Assembly: GCA_964511945.1 (NCBI GenBank)
Contig: CAZEHO010000024.1
Coordinates: 1 to 45,979 of the forward strand
Length of the DNA stretch: 45,979 nt
Direction of reading: 5' to 3'
Source: CAZEHO01 sp964511945
Lineage (GTDB): Bacteria; Actinomycetota; Acidimicrobiia; Spongiisociales; UBA11373
Part shown: positions 1 to 7,775 of the stretch, in pieces
Layout: each line of letters opens with the position of its first letter
Position numbering within the stretch: the stretch's first letter is position 1
Notes under the pieces: model-generated
The model's database searches: none
Seen by the model: only the letters and a program-made list of their open reading frames with translations
What the model was told of the DNA's origin: nothing
Made by a program: the position numbers and the translations under genes

Positions 1-44
1 ACGTGCCCGGCGGGCACGCCACATCGGCATTACTCAGCAGACTC

Positions 45-1460
45 CTAGGCCAGCTCGATGACCGGGATCCCCCACCGCCCGGCGAGTGCGCGGAGTTCGG
101 CCCGAACGTCCCCGTAGGTGAAGCCGTAGTGATGGTCGAGTCCTTCACGCATCACGGTGTCCATGACCTCGATCAGCGGCCGGTCGAAGCGCACCACACC
201 GGCTGTACCGGAGTAGGCAAGCGGCGCCGACAGCATCTCTCCTCCACCGACGACCAGTGACTGCGTGCCACCCGCTGCGCTGAGCCGAGCAATGGTGATA
301 CGTCCCGGCTTGAACGGGAACTCGTGGAGCAGCGGCTTGCGACGGTTGGAGTGCACCGTGGCCTTCGGGGCGAAATCGGGATCCGCCATCGACAGCGGCC
401 CCTTCCCGCAGTGCCAGAGCACGCCGGTGTCGCTGGCCGGATCCATGTCGATGAGATCGGCGACCAGAGCGGCGCCGCCGGAGAGATCCTGCAGAATCAG
501 GGCGGAGATCGTGCCGTACACGTCGGCCTCACACGCGGTCGGCGTGCGCTCGTCGTTCATCAGGGCTGCCGAGGCGCACACCGCACCACCGAACTCGGTG
601 AATGCCTCGGGCCAGCAGCGCACCGCAAGGCCGGCGTATTCATCGGCTGCGGCCATTCCCGAGAGCACCGGATACAGGCTGAGGCTGGTGTCCAGCTCTC
701 CCTGATCGACATCGTCGATCCCCTCCAGCACCGAAGCTTCGCGCTCCCGGGTTGCAGCCACCGCCGCCGGATCGGCGTCGCGGGCGGTACTGAACAGATC
801 ATTGAGTTCGAGCCGTTCCACTACCACACCCGTGATCTCCCGGACGATCTCGGGGTCGTAGCCGCACGGATCGAACCCCACCGGATGGTCTCCGATCACG
901 GCGACCCGGCTGCCGGAGAGTTCGGCGGCAACGGCCTCAGCCCGGGCCACCGCCTCCGGCCGCATCCCCGCCGGGTCGGGAACCGCATGCACACCCGGCT
1001 CCAGGTTCGGGGCCCCGAGCAGATCCACCAGCGCATCGGCGATGCCGTTGGAGATCGGACTCTGAAGCAGGTAGCGGTACTGCCTGCCGAGCCTCCGTAG
1101 TGCATAGGCGGCGAGGTTGATGCCGCAGAATGCGTTGAGCCGGAGCCGTCCTCCCAGCCGCGGCTCGGGGAATCCCCATAGCGCGATCGGTGCCCGGATC
1201 TTGCGGCCGATCACCTGCATCATCGACGCGTCGGTGAACGACACCTGCATGACAAGCAGCAGGTCGATGTCGGATCGCGCCAGCTCGGAAACAGCCGCAT
1301 TGGTCGACGGCGCATCGAACAGCAGGCTGCGGGAGCCGATCAGCTCGACGTCGAGTTCGTCGAGCACTTCGAAGGCGGCGGCCGTCAGCTCCTCTGCATA
1401 GGGCACATCGAAGGTATCACGCGCCAGCGCGAGCACACCGACGCGAGGTGAGTTGGTCAT
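45..1460 (-). CDS. L-fucose isomerase-like sugar isomerase
   Basis: A 471-residue protein that resembles the L-fucose/L-arabinose isomerase superfamily (the FucI C-terminal-type fold), which interconverts aldoses and ketoses with a bound metal. It begins MTNSPRVGVLALARDTFDVP, a Rossmann-like start typical of the family. The C-terminal third carries acidic and His residues (DPASDTGVLWHCGKGPLS, then ATVHSN) where the family binds metal and substrate. I chose the ATG at 1460 because GAGGAG stands about 8 nt upstream; the frame stays open further upstream, but that stretch is antisense overlap with the transaldolase gene. It is the last visible gene of a minus-strand run and lies 46 nt after the transaldolase, which suggests one transcript. 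With a transaldolase and a sulfolactate-dehydrogenase-like neighbour it could be a sulfoquinovose isomerase; that substrate is inference. The family call is fairly safe. Confidence 0.75.
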   Translation of the reverse strand: MTNSPRVGVLALARDTFDVPYAEELTAAAFEVLDELDVELIGSRSLLFDAPSTNAAVSELARSDIDLLLVMQVSFTDASMMQVIGRKIRAPIALWGFPEPRLGGRLRLNAFCGINLAAYALRRLGRQYRYLLQSPISNGIADALVDLLGAPNLEPGVHAVPDPAGMRPEAVARAEAVAAELSGSRVAVIGDHPVGFDPCGYDPEIVREITGVVVERLELNDLFSTARDADPAAVAATREREASVLEGIDDVDQGELDTSLSLYPVLSGMAAADEYAGLAVRCWPEAFTEFGGAVCASAALMNDERTPTACEADVYGTISALILQDLSGGAALVADLIDMDPASDTGVLWHCGKGPLSMADPDFAPKATVHSNRRKPLLHEFPFKPGRITIARLSAAGGTQSLVVGGGEMLSAPLAYSGTAGVVRFDRPLIEVMDTVMREGLDHHYGFTYGDVRAELRALAGRWGIPVIELA

Positions 1461-1506
1461 CAGATCATCTCCTCGGCGGCATCCGGGGCAGGCCCCGATC
1501 GCCGGT

Positions 1507-2169
1507 CTACTCGTACGGGGTGTCGTCCCAGAAGCCCTGGAAGCGGCCGAGCCCCACATCGGTGTAGGGATGGTGGAACGAGTCCTTGTAGACGGCGAAG
1601 CCGGCCGTGGTGATGTCCGCTCCGGCAACCGCCGAGTCGGCGATCTGGCGTCCGTTCCGGACTGCCGACACGATGATCTCGCCGTCGAAACCGAAGTTGT
1701 CACGAATGGCGACGCAGTCGGTGACGAAGCCCCACACCTCTTCGGCGTTGGTTTCTTTCCACCCGATGAACGGCGACACGAAGTAGGCCCCCATCCGGAA
1801 GGCATGTAGTGCCTGCGCGGCCGAGAACACCAGGGTGAGGTTCGCCCGGATCCCATCGTCTGCGAGTGCAGGAATCGCCCGGAAGCCCGCTTCGGTGGCA
1901 GGAAGCTTGATCACGAAGTTGGGCGAGATGGCGGCGAGCTTCCTGCCTTCCTCCACCATGGCCTTCCAGTCGGTGTGATGCGGGTTGACCTCTGCCGAGA
2001 TCGGCTTGTCGGTCCCCTCGAAGATCTCCGCGATCTCCGCGATCACGGAGAGGAACGGCTTGCCGGTTGCTTGGATGTGACGGGGATTGGTCGTGACGCC
2101 ATCGATGTCCCACATCTCGAGGGCGTGAGTGATCTCGTGGGTGTGCGCGCTGTCGAGGAAGAACTTCAC
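1507..2169 (-). CDS. transaldolase, fructose-6-phosphate aldolase type (possible sulfofructose transaldolase)
   Basis: A 220-residue class I aldolase of the small transaldolase/FSA (TalC/MipB) family, the usual length. The N-terminus MKFFLDSAHTHEIT and the DGVTTNP motif are diagnostic. The Schiff-base lysine is K88 in NFVIKLPAT, followed by the LVFSAAQAL strand and AGADITTAGF. It differs from true FSA in having a GWKETNAEE loop after VSPFI and RNGRQIADS in place of the FSA IRHP motif. I recall both features from the 6-deoxy-6-sulfofructose transaldolase clade, but could not check this. The start is GTG at 2169 with GGAGG upstream. The flanking genes are a fucose-isomerase-like protein (downstream) and a D-2-hydroxyacid dehydrogenase (upstream, 56 nt away), which fits a short sugar-cleavage operon. 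The aldolase fold is certain; the sulfosugar substrate is inferred. Confidence 0.85.
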   Translation of the reverse strand: MKFFLDSAHTHEITHALEMWDIDGVTTNPRHIQATGKPFLSVIAEIAEIFEGTDKPISAEVNPHHTDWKAMVEEGRKLAAISPNFVIKLPATEAGFRAIPALADDGIRANLTLVFSAAQALHAFRMGAYFVSPFIGWKETNAEEVWGFVTDCVAIRDNFGFDGEIIVSAVRNGRQIADSAVAGADITTAGFAVYKDSFHHPYTDVGLGRFQGFWDDTPYE

Positions 2170-2225
2170 GGTGTAAGGCCTCCGGTTGATGTTTGGTCCA
2201 TTCTCGCCGGGTTGTGTGTGCTGCG

Positions 2226-3152
2226 TCAGCCTCGCAGCACCCGGGCGACGTTCTCTGCGGTCACAGCAGACACCCGCGTATTCGATTCCTCGGTGATGCC
2301 GGCAATGTGGGGAGTGAGGATCAGATTCGGCACGCCGGCGAACCGGACGCCGTTATCGGCGTCGACCGGTTCCGATGCAAACACGTCGAGGGCTGCCCCT
2401 CCGAGACGTCCGGTGCGTAGCGCATCGATCAGAGCGTCCTCGTCGATGATGCCGCCGCGGGCTGTGTTCACCAGGACCGCACCTTCGGGCATCGCGGCGA
2501 TGGCGGCGGCATCGACAAGATTGCGGGTGTCGTCGGTGAGCGGCACATGGATGCTCAGGGCATCACTCGAGGCCAGCAGGTCGTCTAAATCGAGCCGGAC
2601 CACGCCGTCCCACACCGCATCGTCCGGATCGAGGAACGGGTCGTACGCAGCGATCTCCATATCGAGCCCGCGGGCGCGGACCGCAACCTCGCGGGCAATG
2701 GTGCCGAACCCGACCAGGCCGAGCCGGCGTCCCCCGACTTCACGGCCGACGAGTTCCGTGCGGGGCCAATTGCCGGCGACGACACGATCGGTCGCAGCGA
2801 ACCCTGCCCTGGTCAGGCTCATGACCGCGGCTATCACGTACTCGGCAACAGCGGCTGCATTGGCGCCGACGGCAGGGAACACGGCCACCGAACCCGCCGC
2901 GCATGCGTCGAGGTCGATGTTGTCCAATCCGACCCCGAGACGGCCGACCGCCTTCAGACCGGGAGCGGCGGCCAGGAGATCCGGGGTAACCCTGGTGCGG
3001 TTGCGGACGATGAGCGCTCGGGCATCGGCAACTGCCGCAACCAGATCGTCGGGGCGGTCCACCAGTTCGGGGTCGTAGAGCACCTCGAACTCGCCGCGCA
3101 ATCCGTCGACCGCCGCGATGTCCATGAACTCGCTGATCACGATGTCGGGCAT
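2226..3152 (-). CDS. D-2-hydroxyacid dehydrogenase (3-PGDH / (S)-sulfolactate dehydrogenase-like)
   Basis: A 308-residue NAD-dependent 2-hydroxyacid dehydrogenase. The nucleotide-binding loop is LVGFGTIA (about 146-153). The catalytic triad is visible as R232 (NTARGG), E261 (FASEPV) and H282 (LTPHIAG). The length matches short members of the 3-phosphoglycerate dehydrogenase group that lack ACT domains. The N-terminus ISEFMD with IVRNRT and VGRLGVGLDNID resembles, from memory, (S)-sulfolactate dehydrogenases (SlcC); glycerate or another hydroxyacid is equally possible. I chose the ATG at 3152 because GGAGGAAACC stands directly before it; a 15-codon in-frame extension has no such signal. It lies 139 nt downstream of the cyclodeaminase-like gene, and a strong stem-loop sits in that gap, so it may head its own transcript with the transaldolase and isomerase. 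Confidence 0.85.
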   Translation of the reverse strand: MPDIVISEFMDIAAVDGLRGEFEVLYDPELVDRPDDLVAAVADARALIVRNRTRVTPDLLAAAPGLKAVGRLGVGLDNIDLDACAAGSVAVFPAVGANAAAVAEYVIAAVMSLTRAGFAATDRVVAGNWPRTELVGREVGGRRLGLVGFGTIAREVAVRARGLDMEIAAYDPFLDPDDAVWDGVVRLDLDDLLASSDALSIHVPLTDDTRNLVDAAAIAAMPEGAVLVNTARGGIIDEDALIDALRTGRLGGAALDVFASEPVDADNGVRFAGVPNLILTPHIAGITEESNTRVSAVTAENVARVLRG

Positions 3153-3183
3153 GGTTTCCTCCGGGACCGATCCGGGTGGTGAA

Positions 3184-3208
3184 CGACCCGCCGGCATGCG
3201 GCGGGTCG
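3184..3208 (-). terminator. Stem-loop between the dehydratase/reductase pair and the sugar genes
   Basis: A perfect 10-bp inverted repeat (CGACCCGCCG and its complement) surrounds a 5-nt GCATG loop. It lies after the stop of the cyclodeaminase-like gene and about 30 nt before the dehydrogenase start. There is no T tract, so it could be a Rho-assisted terminator, an attenuator in the leader, or an operator. It marks a likely boundary between two transcription units. Confidence 0.45.
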
Positions 3209-3291
3209 GGTCGTCGAGAACGGCCCTTCGTGGCTGGTATCGATTCGACCCCAGCGTGGCACGCGGGGCGGTGCGGGACCAGGGACCTCAG

Positions 3292-4240
3292 TCACCCGAC
3301 CAGGGACCGGTAGGCCATCTTGGCCACGACGATGTCCTGGACCGCAACGCCGGTGAGATCCGCGATCGTGATCTCGCCGGGGTCGGTTCGCCCGGGAGTG
3401 TCGCCGGCGGCAACCGCACCGAGCTCGACGATGTCGTCGGGATCCAGGACCCCGGCGGTAACGGCATGCACGCACTCTCCGTGGTGGGTTGCCTGGGCGA
3501 AGCTGTCGGCGACCACCCGGTCGGCGGCGGCCAGCAAAGCGGTGTCGAGCTCCTGCTTCCCGAGGTTGTCCGATCCAAGGGCAGTCACGTGGGTCCCGGG
3601 GCGCACGTCGTCACGGGTGAGAATCGGTGTCTCCGCCGGTGTCGCCGTAACGAGCAGGTTGCAGGCTGCCGCGACCTCCGCCGGCGTCCCAGCGATGTCG
3701 ACGCTCCACCCCTCTGCCGCCATCTCCGATTGGTAGGCGACGGCCCGCTCATGGCTCCGGGTCCACACCGTTACGTCGCGGCAGTCCGTGATTTCGCCCA
3801 GGGCGCGGAGCTGGAATCGCCCCTGAACGCCGGCGCCGATCATGCCGATGCGCTCGATCGGCGGAGCGAGGTGCCGGGCAGCCACTGCGCCGGCGGCCCC
3901 GGTCCGTAGCTCAGTCAGCCAGCCGCGGTCGAGCAGAACCGCCTGCAGCAAGCCGGTCTCCGCATCGAACACCAGCATCAGCCCGTCCGACGTCGGAAGA
4001 CCACGGCCCGGGGTTGTCGTAGAACCCGGAGGCCACCTTGACGACGTAGACGTCGTCGCCTCTGACGACGCCGTATTTGATGTGAACGTCGCCCGGCGGG
4101 TCATCGAAATGCAGCAGGCCGACAGGCGGAACGTCGACGTCACCTCGGCTGAACGCAACGAACCCCGCCTCGATCGCATCGATGACCGCCGCCTGATCGA
4201 TCGCGTCGATGATCTCGTCGCTCCGGAACACGGCAGTCAT
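3292..4240 (-). pseudogene. ornithine cyclodeaminase/mu-crystallin family (EutC-like), frameshifted
   Basis: The coding sequence belongs to the ornithine cyclodeaminase / iminosuccinate reductase family, NAD(P)H enzymes that act on imines or amino acids. The first 78 codons from the ATG at 4240 encode MTAVFRSDEI through VVKVASGFYDNPG, including the family lysine (about K68). The reading frame then shifts by one and continues RGLPTSDGLMLVFDAETG, the Rossmann motif MIGAGVQG and a normal C-terminus. The slip lies in the CCCGGGG run at 4007-4013. One G fewer would restore the usual NP-x-RGLP sequence, so it is either a one-base insertion or a sequencing error. Its start overlaps the stop of the dehydratase gene (TGATG), which implies translational coupling. 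Dehydratase/cyclodeaminase pairs occur as EutB/EutC in ectoine utilisation and as BhcB/BhcD in the beta-hydroxyaspartate cycle. Confidence 0.8.
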
Positions 4241-5202
4241 CAGGTGAGTACCTCCAGCAGCGTGTCACCGGAGACGTTGCCGCCGCTCATGACGACGACC
4301 GTCGGCCCGGTGAGCTCGACCCTGCCTGCAAGCAGCGCCGCGACACCCACCGTCCCGCCCCCTTCAACCACCTGGTGGTCGTTGCGGAACAGGGCCGCCA
4401 TCGCTGCCGCGATCTCATCCTCCGTCACGAGGACGGTGGCATCGAGCAGATCACGGCACATCTCAAATGTGTGGCGATTTTCCGGCCCGAGGCCTCCGGC
4501 CAGCGAATCGGCAAGCGTGTCGACCTCGACCACATCGACCAGGTGCCCCGCAGCAATACTCTCCACCATTGCCGGGCCCCGGTCCTGGCTGACGCCGATG
4601 ACCCGGATGCCCGGATCGGCGCTCTTGAGCGCGGTAGCGATCCCGGAAATCAGCCCTCCACCCGAGAGCGGCACGATCACGGTGTCGAGTTCCGGGAGAT
4701 CCTCCAGGATCTCGATTCCGATCGTTCCCTGCCCGGCGATGACCCTGGGATCGTCGAAGGGGTGCACGAACGTGAGGCCCTCGTCGCGCACCAGACGCCG
4801 GGCCTCGGCGTCGGCATCGTCCTGAGAATCGCCGGCAACGACGAGGTGGGGACCGAGCGCCGCCATCGCGTCGACCTTGACATCGGGGACACGGCTGCTG
4901 ATGACGATGGTTGCGTCGACCCCCAGGTCGTGGGCGACCGAGGCGACGGCGCGGCCGTGGTTTCCGGTGGAGACGGCAACCACCCCGCGGGCGCGCTCGT
5001 CGTCGGTGAGCGCCAGCAGAGTGTTGGTGGCCCCCCGCAGCTTGAACGAACCCGTGTGCTGGGTGTTCTCGAGCTTGAGGTGTACCGGCCGGCCGGTCAG
5101 GTCCGATAGTGATGCTGACCACCACATCGGGGTGCGGCGAATCCGCCCGGAGATGCGGCGCTTGGCTGCGTAGATGTCGCGGAGCGTGGGATGTGTGGAC
5201 AC
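4240..5202 (-). CDS. PLP-dependent threonine dehydratase-like enzyme (EutB/BhcB type)
   Basis: A 320-residue fold-type II PLP enzyme related to threonine dehydratase, serine racemase and beta-hydroxyaspartate dehydratase. It eliminates water from a beta-hydroxy amino acid to give an enamine or imine. The PLP lysine is K54 in GSFKLRGATN, the asparagine motif is STGNHG, and the phosphate-binding glycine loop is LSGGGLISG. There is no C-terminal ACT regulatory domain, as expected for catabolic forms. The start is GTG at 5202. No Shine-Dalgarno precedes it, but a TACGCT box lies exactly 6 nt upstream, so it may be read from a leaderless mRNA even though the sensor kinase gene ends only 18 nt away. 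It is coupled to the reductase-like gene downstream. A plausible job is making an imino acid that the partner reduces; the true substrate is unknown. Confidence 0.82.
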   Translation of the reverse strand: MSTHPTLRDIYAAKRRISGRIRRTPMWWSASLSDLTGRPVHLKLENTQHTGSFKLRGATNTLLALTDDERARGVVAVSTGNHGRAVASVAHDLGVDATIVISSRVPDVKVDAMAALGPHLVVAGDSQDDADAEARRLVRDEGLTFVHPFDDPRVIAGQGTIGIEILEDLPELDTVIVPLSGGGLISGIATALKSADPGIRVIGVSQDRGPAMVESIAAGHLVDVVEVDTLADSLAGGLGPENRHTFEMCRDLLDATVLVTEDEIAAAMAALFRNDHQVVEGGGTVGVAALLAGRVELTGPTVVVMSGGNVSGDTLLEVLT

Positions 5203-5208
5203 GCGGCC

Positions 5209-5214
5209 AGCGTA
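5209..5214 (-). promoter_or_regulatory. Candidate -10 box (TACGCT), leaderless start
   Basis: TACGCT on the minus strand is followed by exactly 6 nt and then the GTG of the dehydratase gene. The same geometry occurs before malQ, the HIT gene and the DUF417-type gene. Confidence 0.4.
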
Positions 5215-5220
5215 GAGGAC

Positions 5221-7017
5221 CTACTGAGACCGCGAGCCCGGGAGCCGCACCGAGAAGGTCGACCCCTCACCGAGAGTGCTCTCCACCGAGATCTCACCGC
5301 CGTGGGCTCTGACCAGCTCACGTGCGATGGCGAGGCCGAGCCCGCTGCCGCCGGTCGCTCTGGTTCGCGACGGATCGGCCCGGTAGAGCCGCTCGAACAC
5401 GTGGGGCAGGTGGTCGGATGGAATCCCTGAGCCGGTGTCGGTCACCGTGATGACCGCCCACTCGGGTTCGCTCGCCAGGGAAACCTCGACCCGGCCGCCC
5501 CGCGGCGTGTGGCGGATCGCGTTGTCGACGAGGTTCGCAACCACCTGGCGAACCCGCCCGGCATCGACCTCGAGCGTCACCGAATGCGGTGCAGAGTGAG
5601 TGAGCTCGACCCCGGCCGCCTCGGCGGCCGGGCCGTGGCCCCCGACGATCTGCTCGAGGAGCCCGCCGAGATCGGTTGCTGTGCGATTGATGGCGAGGCG
5701 GCCGGTTTCCGCCAGCGAGAGCTCTTGCAGGTCGTCGATGAGCCGCTGGAGGTGGATGGCCTCCTCGTGGATGGAAGCGATCACGGCCGGGTCGGGCTCG
5801 GTGACACCCTCCCGGATGGCCTCCAGATACCCCCGGATATTGGAGAGCGGGGTCCGCAGCTCGTGGGCGATGTCACTGGTGAGCGCCCGGCGCAACTCGT
5901 CCTCCTCTTCGAGGGAGGCGGCCATCGAGTTGAAGGCGCTCGCCAGCACCGCGACCTCATCACCGCCGCGGACATCGACTCGTTCCGACAACTCTCCTGC
6001 CTCGAGCCGCTGCGCCGCCCCGGTCAGCTCGCCGATGGGCTTGAGCATCCGGCGGGAGGCGAACAGCGTGATCGCGATCGCCGCCAGCGCCAGTACCGCA
6101 ACTGCACCGAGCAACCGCCAGCCGGCTCCCGCCGGGAGCACAGAAGTCTCATCGGGAAGCCCGAGGAACAGCAGTGCCGGTGAGGCCGGTTCGTCGGGAA
6201 TGCCGACGGGCAGGACGTCCTCCAGCGAGAAGGCAATGTCCGGCCCATCCCGGTCGTAGAACTCGGCGACGGCTTCGTTGGCCTCCGGATCAAAGACGTC
6301 CCATTCGACGAACGCGACCCCGAGGGGCCCTTCAACGATGTCGTGCGGCACACCGGCTTCGTTGAGGAAGTCACCGAGGTCGAACGCCTGAGCGCTCAGA
6401 AAACCGAGGATCTCACCGGCACCCTCCGGGATCATCGCCGGGTCGAAGTCCGTGAGGAAGTCACGGAAGAACCAGTCCGCCACGGCCTGAGCGAAGGGGT
6501 CGGTCTCATCCCACACCGGATACCCGATCCCGAACGGATCCTCCTCGAAGGAGAACTCCACGCCGGCGTCCTCGAGCCAGCCGGCAAGCGCCTCGCCTTC
6601 GATGATGAGATCCTCGAGGCCGGTCAGGAACGGAGCTTCGGTGGCCGGCTCGAACTGGATCACCGACGACCCCGGATCAATGAACCCGACCGGGGTGTCG
6701 GGCAGCGCGACGGTGTCGTCACCCATGAGCGCCGCCGAGTCGGCGATCACCATTCCCTCGGTGTCGGTGAGGGCGATGCGCTCGTCGTAATCGTTGGCCA
6801 ATTCGACGACGAGCCCGCCGACACCGTCCCAGGTTCCGGTGGTGTAGGCGTGGAACGACAGAGCTTCGTAGATCTCCGACTCGTTCCGGAGGTCTTCCTC
6901 GACCGCTCCGCGCAGCTCCCGCGAGGTCTCACGATTGGTGATCCATGCGGTCGTGGCGACGGCTGCGAGTGCCACCAGCAGGGTCACAAGGACGAGCCGG
7001 GTCCGGATGCTACGCAT
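5221..7017 (-). CDS. sensor histidine kinase (OmpR-family partner) with repeat-bearing outer domain
   Basis: A 598-residue membrane kinase. Helix 1 is at about 7-26, a large extracytoplasmic region covers 27-300, and helix 2 is at about 302-320. A HAMP linker follows, then the HisKA box with phospho-acceptor H385 (SDIAHELRTP) and the ATPase boxes NLVDNAIRHT, DTGSGIP and GGSGLGLAIA. All kinase boxes are intact. The outer domain carries two copies of an acidic module (about 143-186 and 213-256) built around V-x-W-D-x-x-D-P-x-A-x-x-A-V. The neighbouring secreted protein has three copies of the same module. The start overlaps the response regulator by 8 nt, so the two are co-translated. The signal is unknown; the shared module suggests the kinase senses that protein or what it binds (inference). 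Confidence 0.95.
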   Translation of the reverse strand: MRSIRTRLVLVTLLVALAAVATTAWITNRETSRELRGAVEEDLRNESEIYEALSFHAYTTGTWDGVGGLVVELANDYDERIALTDTEGMVIADSAALMGDDTVALPDTPVGFIDPGSSVIQFEPATEAPFLTGLEDLIIEGEALAGWLEDAGVEFSFEEDPFGIGYPVWDETDPFAQAVADWFFRDFLTDFDPAMIPEGAGEILGFLSAQAFDLGDFLNEAGVPHDIVEGPLGVAFVEWDVFDPEANEAVAEFYDRDGPDIAFSLEDVLPVGIPDEPASPALLFLGLPDETSVLPAGAGWRLLGAVAVLALAAIAITLFASRRMLKPIGELTGAAQRLEAGELSERVDVRGGDEVAVLASAFNSMAASLEEEDELRRALTSDIAHELRTPLSNIRGYLEAIREGVTEPDPAVIASIHEEAIHLQRLIDDLQELSLAETGRLAINRTATDLGGLLEQIVGGHGPAAEAAGVELTHSAPHSVTLEVDAGRVRQVVANLVDNAIRHTPRGGRVEVSLASEPEWAVITVTDTGSGIPSDHLPHVFERLYRADPSRTRATGGSGLGLAIARELVRAHGGEISVESTLGEGSTFSVRLPGSRSQ

Positions 7018-7702
7018 GATCCGGAGCCTCGAGCTTGTAGCCGACGCCGTACACCGTGTGGAGATATTCGGGGTGCGCCGGGTCGCTCTCGAGCTTCCTG
7101 CGCAGCTTCATCAGGTGCACGTCTGCGGTCCGATCGAGCCCGTAGTAGTCGAATCCGAATGCTTGCTCGAGCAGCTGATGGCGGGTGAAGGCCCGGCCCG
7201 GCTCTTCAGCCATTACCTCGAGGATTGCGAACTCCTTCGGCGTACAGTCGACCAGTTCGCCCCGCATCCTGACTTCATGACGGACCCGGTCGATCTCGAG
7301 CTCGCCTGTTCGCAGTGTCGGCTCTTCCGCCGTATGCCCGGACCGGCGCAGCACCGCACGAACCCGGGCTGCCAGCTCACGAGGGCTGAAGGGTTTGGTG
7401 ATGTAGTCGTCCGCGCCCAGATCGAGCCCGAGGAGAACATCGTCCTCGGTGGAACGAGCGGTGACCATCACGATCGGAAGGTCGGCCGCTTCCGTCCGCA
7501 CGATCCGGGCGACGTCGAGACCGTCCATGCGGGGCATCATCAGATCCAGCACGACAAGATCGGGACGTACCGCCCGGATTCGCTCCAATGCGGTCCGCCC
7601 GTCGTGGACCACCATCACCGAGTGCCCGTCGCGCTCGAGATACAGACGGATGAGCTCCGCCTGCTTCTGGTTGTCTTCTGCGACGAGGATCCGGGCACCC
7701 AT
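7010..7702 (-). CDS. OmpR/PhoB-family response regulator
   Basis: A 230-residue regulator with an N-terminal receiver domain and a C-terminal winged-helix DNA-binding domain, the usual length. The phospho-acceptor is D53 in VVLDLMMP, with T81 and K103 (ITKPF) as the conserved switch residues. The winged helix shows TPKEFAILEVM, DVHLMKLRRKLE and VYGVGYKLE. It precedes and overlaps the kinase gene. Its ATG lies only 8 nt after a TAGCCT box and has no Shine-Dalgarno sequence, so it probably starts a leaderless mRNA. Likely targets are its own operon and the adjacent secreted-protein gene, but I found no clear direct-repeat operator. Confidence 0.95.
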   Translation of the reverse strand: MGARILVAEDNQKQAELIRLYLERDGHSVMVVHDGRTALERIRAVRPDLVVLDLMMPRMDGLDVARIVRTEAADLPIVMVTARSTEDDVLLGLDLGADDYITKPFSPRELAARVRAVLRRSGHTAEEPTLRTGELEIDRVRHEVRMRGELVDCTPKEFAILEVMAEEPGRAFTRHQLLEQAFGFDYYGLDRTADVHLMKLRRKLESDPAHPEYLHTVYGVGYKLEAPDHA

Positions 7703-7710
7703 GAGGAATC

Positions 7711-7716
7711 AGGCTA
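7711..7716 (-). promoter_or_regulatory. -10 box TAGCCT of the two-component operon
   Basis: TAGCCT on the minus strand, 8 nt before the ATG of the response regulator, with no ribosome binding site between. This points to a leaderless transcript that starts at or beside the start codon. Confidence 0.5.
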
Positions 7717-7728
7717 CCGAGGGGGGAT

Positions 7729-7760
7729 GGTGCGGCCCGGGGAGGAGAACGGGCCGCACC
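7729..7760 (-). terminator. Stem-loop after the secreted acidic protein gene
   Basis: A perfect 11-bp inverted repeat (GGTGCGGCCCG and its complement) encloses a 10-nt purine loop. It starts 15 nt after the stop of the secreted-protein gene and ends before the TAGCCT box of the regulator. It probably separates the two transcription units. Confidence 0.55.
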
Positions 7761-7775
7761 ACTCCGTGCTCGGGA

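Noticed and set aside
324..1100. Plus-strand open frame of 258 codons over the isomerase gene
   Set aside because: It is antisense to a well-supported isomerase, has no start signal and no motif; high GC keeps the opposite frame open.
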